A stretch of DNA of 64,000 bases from Flavobacterium ajazii (GTDB taxonomy: Bacteria > Bacteroidota > Bacteroidia > Flavobacteriales > Flavobacteriaceae). Positions within the stretch are counted from its first letter, which is position 1. Each line of letters begins with the position of its first letter. Positions 37,860-46,177 of the stretch are shown here, piece after piece. The position numbers and the translations under genes were made by a program. A model generated the notes under the pieces. That model was not told the DNA's origin. It saw only the letters and a list, made by a program, of their open reading frames with translations, and did no database searches. The stretch lies in NCBI RefSeq assembly GCF_010614725.1, contig NZ_JAAEHL010000010.1:62001-126000 (forward strand). Reading direction: 5' to 3'.

Positions 37860-40172
37860 TTAATTCACCAAAATCTCATCCACAAACAACCAAGAACTTT
37901 CTCCTTTTGGACTTTTCTTTAAGTTGCCTCCAATTACTTTTACAAAACGTGCATTTTGTTTTTGGAAATTAATTTTGAAATCTTTCAACTCTGGAACTGG
38001 ATTTGCGGCATACGGACGCATTATTTTTCCAACTTGCGTATATTTAGCTCCATCATTAGAAATTAAAACTTTTACCTGAATTGGAAAATTAACTCCTGCT
38101 CCCTGGCTTTCTAAAGTTCCAACAATTACTTGTTCTATACTTTCTACTTTTCCAAGATCTACAACAAGTTCCATATCGTTTACCAGCCAAGCCTGCCATT
38201 GTCCATCGTGGAAATTTTTACTTCCTCTGATGCTGTTGACCATCGTATTAGCATCTCCTTTATAATTTTCGTTATAAGGTGTTAGATATTTTACTTTCTG
38301 AGCAAATGCTTTATGGAAAACAATAGTATCTGTGAATGTTTTTCCAACTGGTTTATCATCCTGAAATAAAGAAGCTTTTAAAACCGTTGTTTCTTTGATT
38401 TCAATTGGAGTTGTATATTTTATTGCATGATGATCAATGTTTTTATCTCCTAAAACATAACGGATATCTGGATTAGGGAACTCATTTTTCAACTCCACTT
38501 TGACTTGTTTATTTCCTAAATCAGCTGTTGAAGAAGCGGTTACCAAATAAGCGCTTTTCGCATAATTTAATCCCTGATAATCGTAACGTTTAAACATTGA
38601 GAATAATCTTGAAGTAAAATCGTTCCAATTACGCTTTTCTTTCGGACTCCATAATGTTTCTGATAGTGCTGCTAATCTTGGGAAAATCATATATTCAGAA
38701 TCTTTTGGTCCTTTAATATGTTCTGCCCATAAATTGGCTTGTCCGCCTAAAATATGTGCAGCTTCCTGTGGTGTCATTGTTGCAACTACAGGATCAAATT
38801 TGTACACCTCGCTTAACGGATTATAAGCATCAAAAGCCAAAGGCTCTTCGTTTTGAGGTCCCTGGTAAAAGTTGAAATAACAAGGAGACTCTGGAGTCAT
38901 AATTACATCATGACCTTGTTTAGCCGCTTCTGCACCAATCTTCTCTCCTCTCCAACACATAATTGTAGCACTTGGATTTAATCCGCCTTCTAAAACTTCA
39001 TCCCAGCCGATTAGTTTTTTACCTTTAGAATTAACGTATTTCTCGATGCGTTTTACGAAATAACTTTGTAATTCTGCTACACTTTTTAAGTGCTCGTCTT
39101 TAATTCTTTTTTGACAGTGCGGACATTTTGCCCAATTGGTTTTAGTCGCTTCATCTCCTCCAATATGAACATATTTTGAAGGGAAAATTTCCATTACTTC
39201 GTCTAAAACATTCTGTAAAAACTCAAACGTCGTTTCTTTTCCGGCACAGTAGATATCTGTCAAAGGCCATACACCTCCCGAAGGAACTCCAATTCTCTGA
39301 TCGAAACAAGCTAATTCTGGATAAGAAGCAATGGCACTGCTTACGTGCGCCGGCATTTCGATTTCAGGAATTACTTCAATTCCTTTTGTAGCTGCGTATT
39401 TTACAATTTCTTTTAATTCTTCTTGTGTAAAAAATCCGCCATAAGTTCCTTTTTCGTCAGGATTTGTAGTCAATCGGGCATTCCAGCTTCTGTTTTCCTG
39501 ATCTACTCTCCAGGCACCAACTTCTGTTAGTTTTGGATATTTTTTGATTTCGATTCTCCAGCCTTGATCGTCCACTAAATGCATGTGCAGAACATTCATT
39601 TTATGTGCTGCCAAACGGTCGATTGTAGCTAAAACATAATTTTTATCGAAGAAATGACGTGATAAATCCAGCATTAAACCTCTCCATTTAAAACGAGGTT
39701 CATCATTAATAGTCAAACTTGGAATTTCCCATTTTGCAGAAGTAATCGCAAACTGACTTTCAATTGCTTCTGGAAGTAATTGTCTGATGCTTTCTAAAGC
39801 ATATAGAAAACCGTTGTTTCCTTTTGCAGCAATCGTAATATTAGTTGGATTTACATCTAAAACGTAAGCTTCATTCTTTAAGTTTGGATCTGTTTTCAAC
39901 AAAATATAATTACTCGCGGGAGCTTTTGTAGTCACTTCTGGTCTCCATCCTGCAGCAGTCCCAAATTTAGAAGCCAAAGCATCGGCTGCACTTTTCTGAA
40001 AATCACCATTAACAACAAACTTAGTATCTTTTGTAAATTCAAAAACACCTGTTTTAATTAGCGTCTGCGTAGGTTTCGGAATAATACGAATATCATTTTC
40101 CGTGTAAATTTTCTGCGCGTCAGCCGAGAAAATTGAAGTGATTAGCGTTAATAGGAATAATAATTTTTTCAT
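37860..40172 (-). CDS. GH20 beta-N-acetylhexosaminidase
   Basis: A 770-aa secreted enzyme. Signal peptide (ends SADAQ), GH20b N-terminal domain (about 25-155), catalytic barrel with WRGLMLDLSRHFF, HMHLVDDQGWRIEIKKYP and the catalytic Asp-Glu pair at about 340-341 in VHIGGDEATKTNW, then ILGGQANLWAEHI. The last ~250 residues hold a CHB_HEX_C-like segment (EVELKNEFPNPDIRYVL-type) and a discoidin (F5/8C) domain ending SSWLFVDEILVN. Substrate-assisted release of terminal beta-GlcNAc/GalNAc is expected. Both flanking gaps carry repeats. Confidence 0.96.
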   Translation of the reverse strand: MKKLLFLLTLITSIFSADAQKIYTENDIRIIPKPTQTLIKTGVFEFTKDTKFVVNGDFQKSAADALASKFGTAAGWRPEVTTKAPASNYILLKTDPNLKNEAYVLDVNPTNITIAAKGNNGFLYALESIRQLLPEAIESQFAITSAKWEIPSLTINDEPRFKWRGLMLDLSRHFFDKNYVLATIDRLAAHKMNVLHMHLVDDQGWRIEIKKYPKLTEVGAWRVDQENRSWNARLTTNPDEKGTYGGFFTQEELKEIVKYAATKGIEVIPEIEMPAHVSSAIASYPELACFDQRIGVPSGGVWPLTDIYCAGKETTFEFLQNVLDEVMEIFPSKYVHIGGDEATKTNWAKCPHCQKRIKDEHLKSVAELQSYFVKRIEKYVNSKGKKLIGWDEVLEGGLNPSATIMCWRGEKIGAEAAKQGHDVIMTPESPCYFNFYQGPQNEEPLAFDAYNPLSEVYKFDPVVATMTPQEAAHILGGQANLWAEHIKGPKDSEYMIFPRLAALSETLWSPKEKRNWNDFTSRLFSMFKRYDYQGLNYAKSAYLVTASSTADLGNKQVKVELKNEFPNPDIRYVLGDKNIDHHAIKYTTPIEIKETTVLKASLFQDDKPVGKTFTDTIVFHKAFAQKVKYLTPYNENYKGDANTMVNSIRGSKNFHDGQWQAWLVNDMELVVDLGKVESIEQVIVGTLESQGAGVNFPIQVKVLISNDGAKYTQVGKIMRPYAANPVPELKDFKINFQKQNARFVKVIGGNLKKSPKGESSWLFVDEILVN

Positions 40173-40209
40173 TCTTTGTTTTTTGGTTTCTTTATGTGCT
40201 TATTTCTTA

Positions 40210-40300
40210 AACACATAGAGACATAGTTTTTTAAAGCTTAAAAAGGCGTTTCACTTTGCATGAATGCACATAGAAACTGGTTTCCTTTTTTCATGTTTGT
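40210..40300. repeat. Partial copy of the CACATAG composite repeat
   Basis: Contains AAACACATAGAGACATAGT near 40209-40227, AAAAGGCGTTTCACTT and GCACATAGAAACTGGTTTCC, matching in order the element at 45866-46000 with a few changes. It lies between the GH20 start and the aspartylglucosaminidase stop. Confidence 0.7.
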
Positions 40301-40391
40301 TTTTCTAACTTCAGTTTTGTCATTTCTAATCTTTGTCGATCAACTAGTGCGATTTCTCCTTTCAGTCGAAATGACAAAACTGTGTCGAAAA

Positions 40392-40424
40392 AACTTTGTC
40401 AAAGTTTGAAACTTTGACAAAGTT
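40392..40424. repeat. Dispersed palindrome, copy 3
   Basis: Perfect 16-bp inverted repeat AACTTTGTCAAAGTTT around a central G, 14 nt beyond the aspartylglucosaminidase stop codon. Just upstream, 40353-40377 carries TTTCTCCTTTCAGTCGAAAT, which recurs in reverse orientation at 46018-46040. Confidence 0.88.
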
Positions 40425-40437
40425 CTAAACGTAATAA

Positions 40438-41463
40438 TTATTTATCCCAGGACATTTTAAATTTCGCATCTTCCATTCTGTGACCTTTCACGTCATCAGA
40501 AACAGCGTAATTAAATCCTGATCTTAGACTGTAACCTGCATATTCGCCGTTTTTATTTAAAGCAATAAAGCCAACTTGCAGATATTCCATGTCTTTGTGG
40601 TTTTTATGTTTGTTGTAAATACGTTCTGTGATTTCTTTGCAGGCATCATAAGGCGATTTTCCCTGACGCATTAATTCGACCACCATGGCACTTCCTGCAG
40701 TTCTAATAACCGCTTCGCCCAAGCCTGTTGCAGCAGCTGCACCTACTTCGTTATCTAGGAAAAGACCCGCGCCGATTATTGGGGAGTCACCGACGCGGCC
40801 GTGCATTTTCCAGGCTGCACCGCTCGTGGTACAACCACCAGAAAGATTACCTTCCTGGTCTAACATTAGCATGCTTATGGTATCGTGATTTTCTATATTA
40901 ATGACTGGTTTGTATTTAGAATCTTCCAGCCATTTTTTCCAGTCTTTTTCAGATTCCGGAGTCAATAAATTTTCTTCTTTAAAACCTTCAGACAAAGCAA
41001 ACTGCAATGCTCCCTGTCCTGCCAGCATAACGTGAGGTGTATTTTGTAACACTCTTTTTGCAACAGAAATTGGGTGTTTGATTCCCTGAAGGAAACAAAC
41101 AGACCCGCAATTACTGTTGTGATCCATGATACAGGCATCAAGAGTCACTTTCCCTTCGCGATCCGGATATCCTCCATAACCAACACTGCGGACATTCGGA
41201 TCGGCTTCAGGTATTTTCATTCCGGCTTCGATTGCATCCAAAGCCGATTTTCCGGATTTCAATGCTTTCCATGTTTCCTGATTGGCAGGCAAACCATGAT
41301 TCCATGTCGAAATTACAACTGGTTTTTTTACTTTTTTCGAAGAAAATTCTAATACTCCTTCTTTTTCATCTTCTTTCTCTGCAAATCCGCTAAGGCCAAC
41401 AACAGAAGTTACCGCTGCTGCGCCTAAAGCTGCTTTTTTTATAAAATCTCTTCTGTTTGACAT
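40438..41463 (-). CDS. N4-(beta-N-acetylglucosaminyl)-L-asparaginase (aspartylglucosaminidase)
   Basis: A 341-aa Ntn-hydrolase that cleaves the amide bond between GlcNAc and Asn, the last step of N-glycoprotein breakdown. The autoprocessing site and nucleophile are in ENHDTISML (cleavage before Thr195), followed by GGCTTSGAAWKMHGRVGDSPIIGAG and AAAATGLGEA, the family motifs. The N-terminus MSNRRDFIKKAALGAAAV carries a twin-arginine (Tat) signal, so it is exported folded. This is the clearest single marker that the locus degrades N-linked glycans. It is 33 nt downstream of the GHL10-like gene. Confidence 0.95.
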   Translation of the reverse strand: MSNRRDFIKKAALGAAAVTSVVGLSGFAEKEDEKEGVLEFSSKKVKKPVVISTWNHGLPANQETWKALKSGKSALDAIEAGMKIPEADPNVRSVGYGGYPDREGKVTLDACIMDHNSNCGSVCFLQGIKHPISVAKRVLQNTPHVMLAGQGALQFALSEGFKEENLLTPESEKDWKKWLEDSKYKPVINIENHDTISMLMLDQEGNLSGGCTTSGAAWKMHGRVGDSPIIGAGLFLDNEVGAAAATGLGEAVIRTAGSAMVVELMRQGKSPYDACKEITERIYNKHKNHKDMEYLQVGFIALNKNGEYAGYSLRSGFNYAVSDDVKGHRMEDAKFKMSWDK

Positions 41464-41496
41464 GCTTTTTACTTTTAAATGAAATTTTACAAAATA

Positions 41497-42576
41497 TTAT
41501 TTTAAACTTGCTTTTGTTTCTTTGATTGTCTTCAAATTACTTTCAGACAATGCATTTCCATCAAAAAATGAAACTCCTGCTGCTCCATTTTCTTTTGCTT
41601 CTAAGATTGCTTGTTTTAATTCTTTATCGTTTTTCAATCCCGGAATATAAATTCCTGTATTGATTTTCGTTTTCTTATCTTCTAAGTCCTGAACACCTTG
41701 TTTTGTGGCATATCCAACCCAGTCAATTTCTTCATTGTAAAAACTGTGGTAAATCATTGGATATACTTCGTCAATATTCCATTTATCCCAACGCTGACGT
41801 ACCATATGATCAGCCATTTCCGGATAAGGGAAAACTGCTGCCGTTAATTTTTTATTGTGTTTGTGAGCAATTTTATAAGCATCGTCAACAACAGCTTTTA
41901 TGGCATTTAAACGGAAGTTTTTCCACTCCATATCGATAGAAGTATTATGGCTTTCTTTTGGATTTTTATGATGCATTTTTTCGAATGCTTTTACACATTC
42001 GTCACAATAACAAAAATCAAACTGAGGCAATTCTACATCCTGAACCAGGTTGTATTTTGGCAATAAACTGATTGGTAAAAAGATATCCGGGAAACGAATG
42101 TAATCTAAATGTACACTTTCGATTCCTTCAACTTTTGCGAGTTCTTCAACTAAATGTAAAACGTGTTCTCTTGATTCTTTTCTGGTTGGGCATAACCATT
42201 GGTAATAGTCTACGTAAGGACGGTTATCAAAACAGGATTTTCCTTCTTTACTTACCTGGTACCATTCCGGATGCTGTAAAGCAACTGAATCTCCGGGTCT
42301 GTTCATTGCCATAATCCAGGCGTGAACTTTTAGACCTTCTTTAGTCGCAAGCGGTACTAATCTTCTTAAAAGATTTGGATCAGTTGTCGTATTGATTAAT
42401 ACTTCGTCGATGCCGCCATCTTTATATTTTTTGAATTCTTTCGTATAATCTGCATCTGATTTTTTGGAATCAGCCGTTGTCCAGACTCCAAATTTAAAAG
42501 TGGTGATTTCTTCTTTTTTGGTACAAGAAAAAATACTGAATACTAATAAAAAGAGTACTAATTTTGGTAGTTTCAT
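41497..42576 (-). CDS. GHL10-like putative glycoside hydrolase lipoprotein
   Basis: A 359-aa lipoprotein (lipobox IFSC, Cys18) with a TIM-barrel look of the GHL10/family-10-glycosylhydrolase-like group: GGIDEVLINTTTDP, LKVHAWIMAMNRPG, GIESVHLDYIRFPD, KLTAAVFPYPEMADHMVRQRW and DEVYPMIYHSFY. Acidic residues in HLDYIRFPD and DEVYPM are candidates for catalysis. A cysteine cluster FCYCDECVKAF sits mid-protein and could bind a metal. The activity is unknown. It lies between aspartylglucosaminidase and GH18 with 6 nt to the latter, so it probably acts on the same glycan core. Confidence 0.82.
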   Translation of the reverse strand: MKLPKLVLFLLVFSIFSCTKKEEITTFKFGVWTTADSKKSDADYTKEFKKYKDGGIDEVLINTTTDPNLLRRLVPLATKEGLKVHAWIMAMNRPGDSVALQHPEWYQVSKEGKSCFDNRPYVDYYQWLCPTRKESREHVLHLVEELAKVEGIESVHLDYIRFPDIFLPISLLPKYNLVQDVELPQFDFCYCDECVKAFEKMHHKNPKESHNTSIDMEWKNFRLNAIKAVVDDAYKIAHKHNKKLTAAVFPYPEMADHMVRQRWDKWNIDEVYPMIYHSFYNEEIDWVGYATKQGVQDLEDKKTKINTGIYIPGLKNDKELKQAILEAKENGAAGVSFFDGNALSESNLKTIKETKASLK

Positions 42577-42582
42577 AGCGGT

Positions 42583-43752
42583 TTATTTTGTTTTGTTAGC
42601 CTTACTCATACTTTCATACAATGTATTTAGTAACTCCTGATTATTATCTAAACTATATTCCCAAAACATGGCACCTCCTAGTTTTTTTTGTTGAATAAAG
42701 GCTGCCTTTAAAGCTATATCTTTTGGTGTTTCATAAGAGATAAAAATATTGTCCTGCACATTCCACAAATAAGATGCTTTTGCCGAATCATCGTAAAATT
42801 CCTGAAATTTTCCAGATTGTACCTCTTTTGCAATTTCCCACGAAGCAACAATTGCACTTCCTGTTTGAGCAGATTGGTATAAACCATTATTTTCAGTTGA
42901 TACTTTTTCCCACTTTCTTCCATAAAAAGGAATTCCGATAATAAGTTTATTAGCAGGAACACCTTCTTTTAGCAATTTATCTACAGATTCGCTTATACTG
43001 TTTCCTCCAAATTTTTCTCCTTTTGAAGGATATAAATTGGCGTGATGTCCCGTTTGATAAAACCAGCCGTTATAAAAATCATAACACATCACATTAATAT
43101 AATCCAGATATTGATGCGCTTTTCCTAAATTAGTGTGATTGATATATTCCTGATCTGATGCTGCTGCGATTGTTAACAAATAATGTTTGTTATCTATTTT
43201 AGTTTCAATTTCTAATTGCTTACGTAATTCGCCCAATAAAAGTGTGAAATTTTCTTTGTCTGAAGGTCTGAAAACATTATCCTCTGCACGTTGTCCGGGA
43301 AATTCCCAATCGATATCAATACCGTCAAAACCATAAGTTTTCATTAGTTTAACAGCACTTTTAGCAAACTTTTCTCTTGATTCGGCATAAGCAGCTATAT
43401 TTGAAAATTGATCTGACCAAACCCAGCCGCCAATAGAATACAATACTTTTAAATGCGGATTTTGTTTCTTCAGCCCAATTGTGCTTTCGATTTTAGTTTT
43501 ATCGGTAGCCAGTTCAAACTGAACATTACCATCAACAATATTGGCAAAGGCGTAATTAAGATGGGTTAACTTACCTGCATCAATTTTTGCCGGATCAAAA
43601 TTCTCGTAACCGGCTACATACCCAATAATTTTAAAATCCTCATTAGATGCACTTTGCTTTTTGTTTAATGATGAACAAGCCAAAAATATGCTGCTTATTA
43701 AGATTAACCAGACTGATTTTATTGTGATATTGTAATGTTTAAAATAAATCAT
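42583..43752 (-). CDS. GH18 glycosidase (chitinase / endo-beta-N-acetylglucosaminidase type), lipoprotein
   Basis: A 389-aa lipoprotein (lipobox FLAC, Cys26). The GH18 signature FDGIDIDWEFPG is intact, with D143, D146, D148 and catalytic acid E150; the SxGG motif is SIGGWVW (about 106-112), and YDF/MFWEYSLD near the C-terminus complete the substrate site. The family hydrolyses GlcNAc-beta-1,4-GlcNAc bonds by substrate assistance. In this setting it could act as an endoglycosidase on the chitobiose core of N-glycans; a chitinase role is the alternative. It shares an operon with GHL10-like, CBM9-like and GH130 genes. Confidence 0.92.
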   Translation of the reverse strand: MIYFKHYNITIKSVWLILISSIFLACSSLNKKQSASNEDFKIIGYVAGYENFDPAKIDAGKLTHLNYAFANIVDGNVQFELATDKTKIESTIGLKKQNPHLKVLYSIGGWVWSDQFSNIAAYAESREKFAKSAVKLMKTYGFDGIDIDWEFPGQRAEDNVFRPSDKENFTLLLGELRKQLEIETKIDNKHYLLTIAAASDQEYINHTNLGKAHQYLDYINVMCYDFYNGWFYQTGHHANLYPSKGEKFGGNSISESVDKLLKEGVPANKLIIGIPFYGRKWEKVSTENNGLYQSAQTGSAIVASWEIAKEVQSGKFQEFYDDSAKASYLWNVQDNIFISYETPKDIALKAAFIQQKKLGGAMFWEYSLDNNQELLNTLYESMSKANKTK

Positions 43753-43784
43753 TGATAATGTGGTATTATTTTTCTAATTATTTT

Positions 43785-44852
43785 TTATTCTAAAAACCGG
43801 CCATCTTCTTTTATAATCAGGATTTTATTAGAAAAAGGGCTTTTTACTGAGATATTGTATCCGGCAGAATGATTTTCTAAGATAGGCTTTAAAATTTTAT
43901 TATCAACGCTTATGACTTCTTTTGTGAGACTGGTTAATGATTTTGCCCAGACTTTATTTTTTTGATAATACTCTTTTTGAGCTCTGTACAAATTGTAAAG
44001 TTCCCATTTTACCTTTTCATCCTGTGGAATCGTAAAACTGTCTTTTCCTTCTTTTGAAGAAAAATAAACATAGCCCCATTTTTCAGGTTCATGCATGTTA
44101 ATTACCCCTTGTGGAGACCAAACCCAATTGTACTCAGGAAGAAATTTTCCGTCAGCGTCTTTTTTACGTTCATATTTACCATCAACAAGTGAATGCTGCC
44201 AGTTTACTCTTGAGAAATTAACTCTCCAGAATTTATCTGCGGGCACATTATTTTCGTTGTAGGATTTTTTATAAGATGCCCAGGGAATTGCCATTTCTAA
44301 AACCCATCCTTCATCAGTATCATTTGGGTTATTAAGCGTTCCTTTGATTTTTACCGCTGATTTCAGACCCGGAATATTCCAGTCATTTAAAACAACATTA
44401 TCATTTTCTCTGTAAGGTTTTGATAAAAACAAATCCCAGGCTGTATTTAATGCATTTATCTCTAATTCATAATAATTAAAAGTGTCGCCGTCGGGATCAA
44501 TAAAAACTTCAAAATCGTTATTGTAAAAAATAATGGTATCACGTTGTTTTAAATCTGCCCAAATATGCGGTTCATCAATTTTTGCTAATATGTAAAAATT
44601 GGTTTCATCCCAGAGCATTTTAACTTTTGTTGCATATTTTGGCTTCACATCATTTTCTATATCCTCGAAAAGAGCTGTCCAGTCTGCTTTTGACCAGGAA
44701 ACATCAGATTCATCACCATCAATCACAATTGGATTCGTAGTTTTAGATGCTACATAAGTTTTAGGTGTTACAGAGTTTTTCTTCGATTGTGCCAAACCCA
44801 CAACCGAAAGAAACCCCATAACAACTGTTAACCATTGAATTTTTAAATACAT
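43785..44852 (-). CDS. CBM9-like carbohydrate-binding family protein
   Basis: A 355-aa secreted protein with a signal peptide (ends VVGLAQ). From about residue 40 it matches the CBM9-like/DOMON-type beta-sandwich: IVIDGDESDVSWSKADW, ATKVKMLWDETNFYILAKI, NDFEVFIDPDGDTFNYYELEINALNTAWD (in pieces), WVLEMAIPWASY and WRVNFSRVNW. The C-terminal ~90 residues are not recognised. It has no catalytic motif I can see and is probably a surface or periplasmic glycan-binding helper for the neighbouring GH18 and GH130. It is 3 nt downstream of GH130. Confidence 0.87.
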   Translation of the reverse strand: MYLKIQWLTVVMGFLSVVGLAQSKKNSVTPKTYVASKTTNPIVIDGDESDVSWSKADWTALFEDIENDVKPKYATKVKMLWDETNFYILAKIDEPHIWADLKQRDTIIFYNNDFEVFIDPDGDTFNYYELEINALNTAWDLFLSKPYRENDNVVLNDWNIPGLKSAVKIKGTLNNPNDTDEGWVLEMAIPWASYKKSYNENNVPADKFWRVNFSRVNWQHSLVDGKYERKKDADGKFLPEYNWVWSPQGVINMHEPEKWGYVYFSSKEGKDSFTIPQDEKVKWELYNLYRAQKEYYQKNKVWAKSLTSLTKEVISVDNKILKPILENHSAGYNISVKSPFSNKILIIKEDGRFLE

Positions 44853-44855
44853 GTT

Positions 44856-45821
44856 CTATAAACTATTATTTTTTGTAAACTGAATCACTTCGCTCAATTT
44901 TCCGAAAGCTATTGCTACTGCTGTATCTGCAGCGCCATAATAAACGGTTAATTTATCTTCATCAGTATCATGCAAAGCAGCACAAGGAAAAACTACGTTT
45001 GGCACATCTCCTACCATTTCATAAATTTCTGCAGGTCCTAATAAATAAGGCTGTGTTCTGTATTTTACGATGTCCGGCGAATCGACATCAAGCAGCGCAG
45101 ACCCCATTGCATAACGGAAACCGTTGCAGGTATTGATAACTCCGTGGTAAATCATCAACCAGCCCTCGGCTGTTAAAATTGGAATGGGACCTGCTCCTAC
45201 TTTTGTACACTGCCAGGCACTTTGCTCAAAGGGACTTGGTTTCATTACTAATCTGTGTTCTCCCCAGTATTTCATATCCGGACTGTAGCTGATCCAGATG
45301 TCTCCAAATGGTGTATGCCCGTTATCACTTGGACGGCTTAACATGGCATATTTTCCGTTTATTTTTTGTGGAAATAAAACGCCGTTTCGGTTGAATGGTA
45401 AAAAGGCATTTTCGCATTGAAAAAACTCTTTAAAATCGAAAGTATATCCAATTCCGATAGTTGGTCCATTGTAGCCATTACACCAGGTAATCCAGTAACG
45501 ATCTTCAATGAAAACCACACGTGGGTCATATTTATAAGCAGATTCGATCATATCCGTATTTCCAGACTGCATTACGATTGGTTCGTGGTTGATTTTCCAA
45601 TCGATTCCATTTTTACTGAATCCGGCAAAAATATTCATCTGAACCGCTTTATTATCACATCTGAAAACTCCTGCATAACCATCTCCAAAAGGAACCACAG
45701 CACTATTAAAAATACTGTTTGATGACGGAATTGCATATCTGTCGATAATCGGGTTTTCAGAATATCTCCACATTACATCATTACTGTTTTCAGGTCTGTC
45801 TTGCCAAGGAATACTGCTCAT
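44856..45821 (-). CDS. GH130 mannoside phosphorylase (probable beta-1,4-mannosyl-GlcNAc phosphorylase)
   Basis: A 321-aa five-bladed propeller enzyme without a signal peptide, so cytoplasmic. Features of GH130: RYSENPIIDRYAIPSSNSIFNSAVVP, YKYDPRVVFIEDRYWITWCNGYNG with the catalytic Asp, NGVLFPQKINGKYAMLSRPSDNGHTPFGDIW, and WLMIYHGV with AALLD-like SALLDVDSPD (quoted in pieces). These features and the N-glycan setting suit the subgroup that phosphorolyses Man-beta-1,4-GlcNAc to Man-1-P and GlcNAc, which avoids the need for a beta-mannosidase. No GH2 beta-mannosidase is seen in the window, in line with this. Confidence 0.9.
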   Translation of the reverse strand: MSSIPWQDRPENSNDVMWRYSENPIIDRYAIPSSNSIFNSAVVPFGDGYAGVFRCDNKAVQMNIFAGFSKNGIDWKINHEPIVMQSGNTDMIESAYKYDPRVVFIEDRYWITWCNGYNGPTIGIGYTFDFKEFFQCENAFLPFNRNGVLFPQKINGKYAMLSRPSDNGHTPFGDIWISYSPDMKYWGEHRLVMKPSPFEQSAWQCTKVGAGPIPILTAEGWLMIYHGVINTCNGFRYAMGSALLDVDSPDIVKYRTQPYLLGPAEIYEMVGDVPNVVFPCAALHDTDEDKLTVYYGAADTAVAIAFGKLSEVIQFTKNNSL

Positions 45822-45865
45822 TTTTTTATTTTTTTATTTATTGTTTTTTGTTTTATTTTCTTTTT

Positions 45866-46000
45866 AAACACATAGAAACATAGTATTGAAACTGCATAAA
45901 AGGCGTTTCACTTGCATTAATACACATAGCTATGTGTTAGAAACTAGTTTCTTTTTGTATTCTTTTTTATACACACTTAAAACTATGTTTCTATGTGTTT
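45866..46000. repeat. Composite inverted-repeat element (CACATAG family)
   Basis: Terminal arms AAACACATAGAAACATAGT (45866-45884) and its exact reverse complement (45982-46000) enclose 97 nt. Inside are two perfect palindromes, ACACATAGCTATGTGT (45922-45937) and GAAACTAGTTTC (45940-45951). Parts of it recur at 37.77 and 40.21 kb. The rest of the gap to the symporter stop (46001-46177) holds two more shared repeats (46018-46040 and 46097-46120) and no gene. Confidence 0.85.
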
Positions 46001-46096
46001 AATTTTTTCCTCAATCTTGTCATTTCGACGAAAGGAGAAAACTCAATAGAAATTCTGCAATCTAAATCGTCAATCTTTGTCTAATTTCGTGTGTGG

Positions 46097-46120
46097 TCTT
46101 CGACTTCGCTCAGACTGACA
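46097..46120. repeat. Short REP-like unit, copy A
   Basis: Contains TCTTCGACTTCGCTCAGA followed by CTGACA. It matches the unit at 52461-52485, where the outer bases change from GTCT/AGAC to CCCT/AGGG on both sides, so the ends can pair in both copies. Confidence 0.7.
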
Positions 46121-46177
46121 AACTTTGGAGAAATTCTCTACTCTAAAATCTTACTTCTTTATTCTTTTCTCTATATT

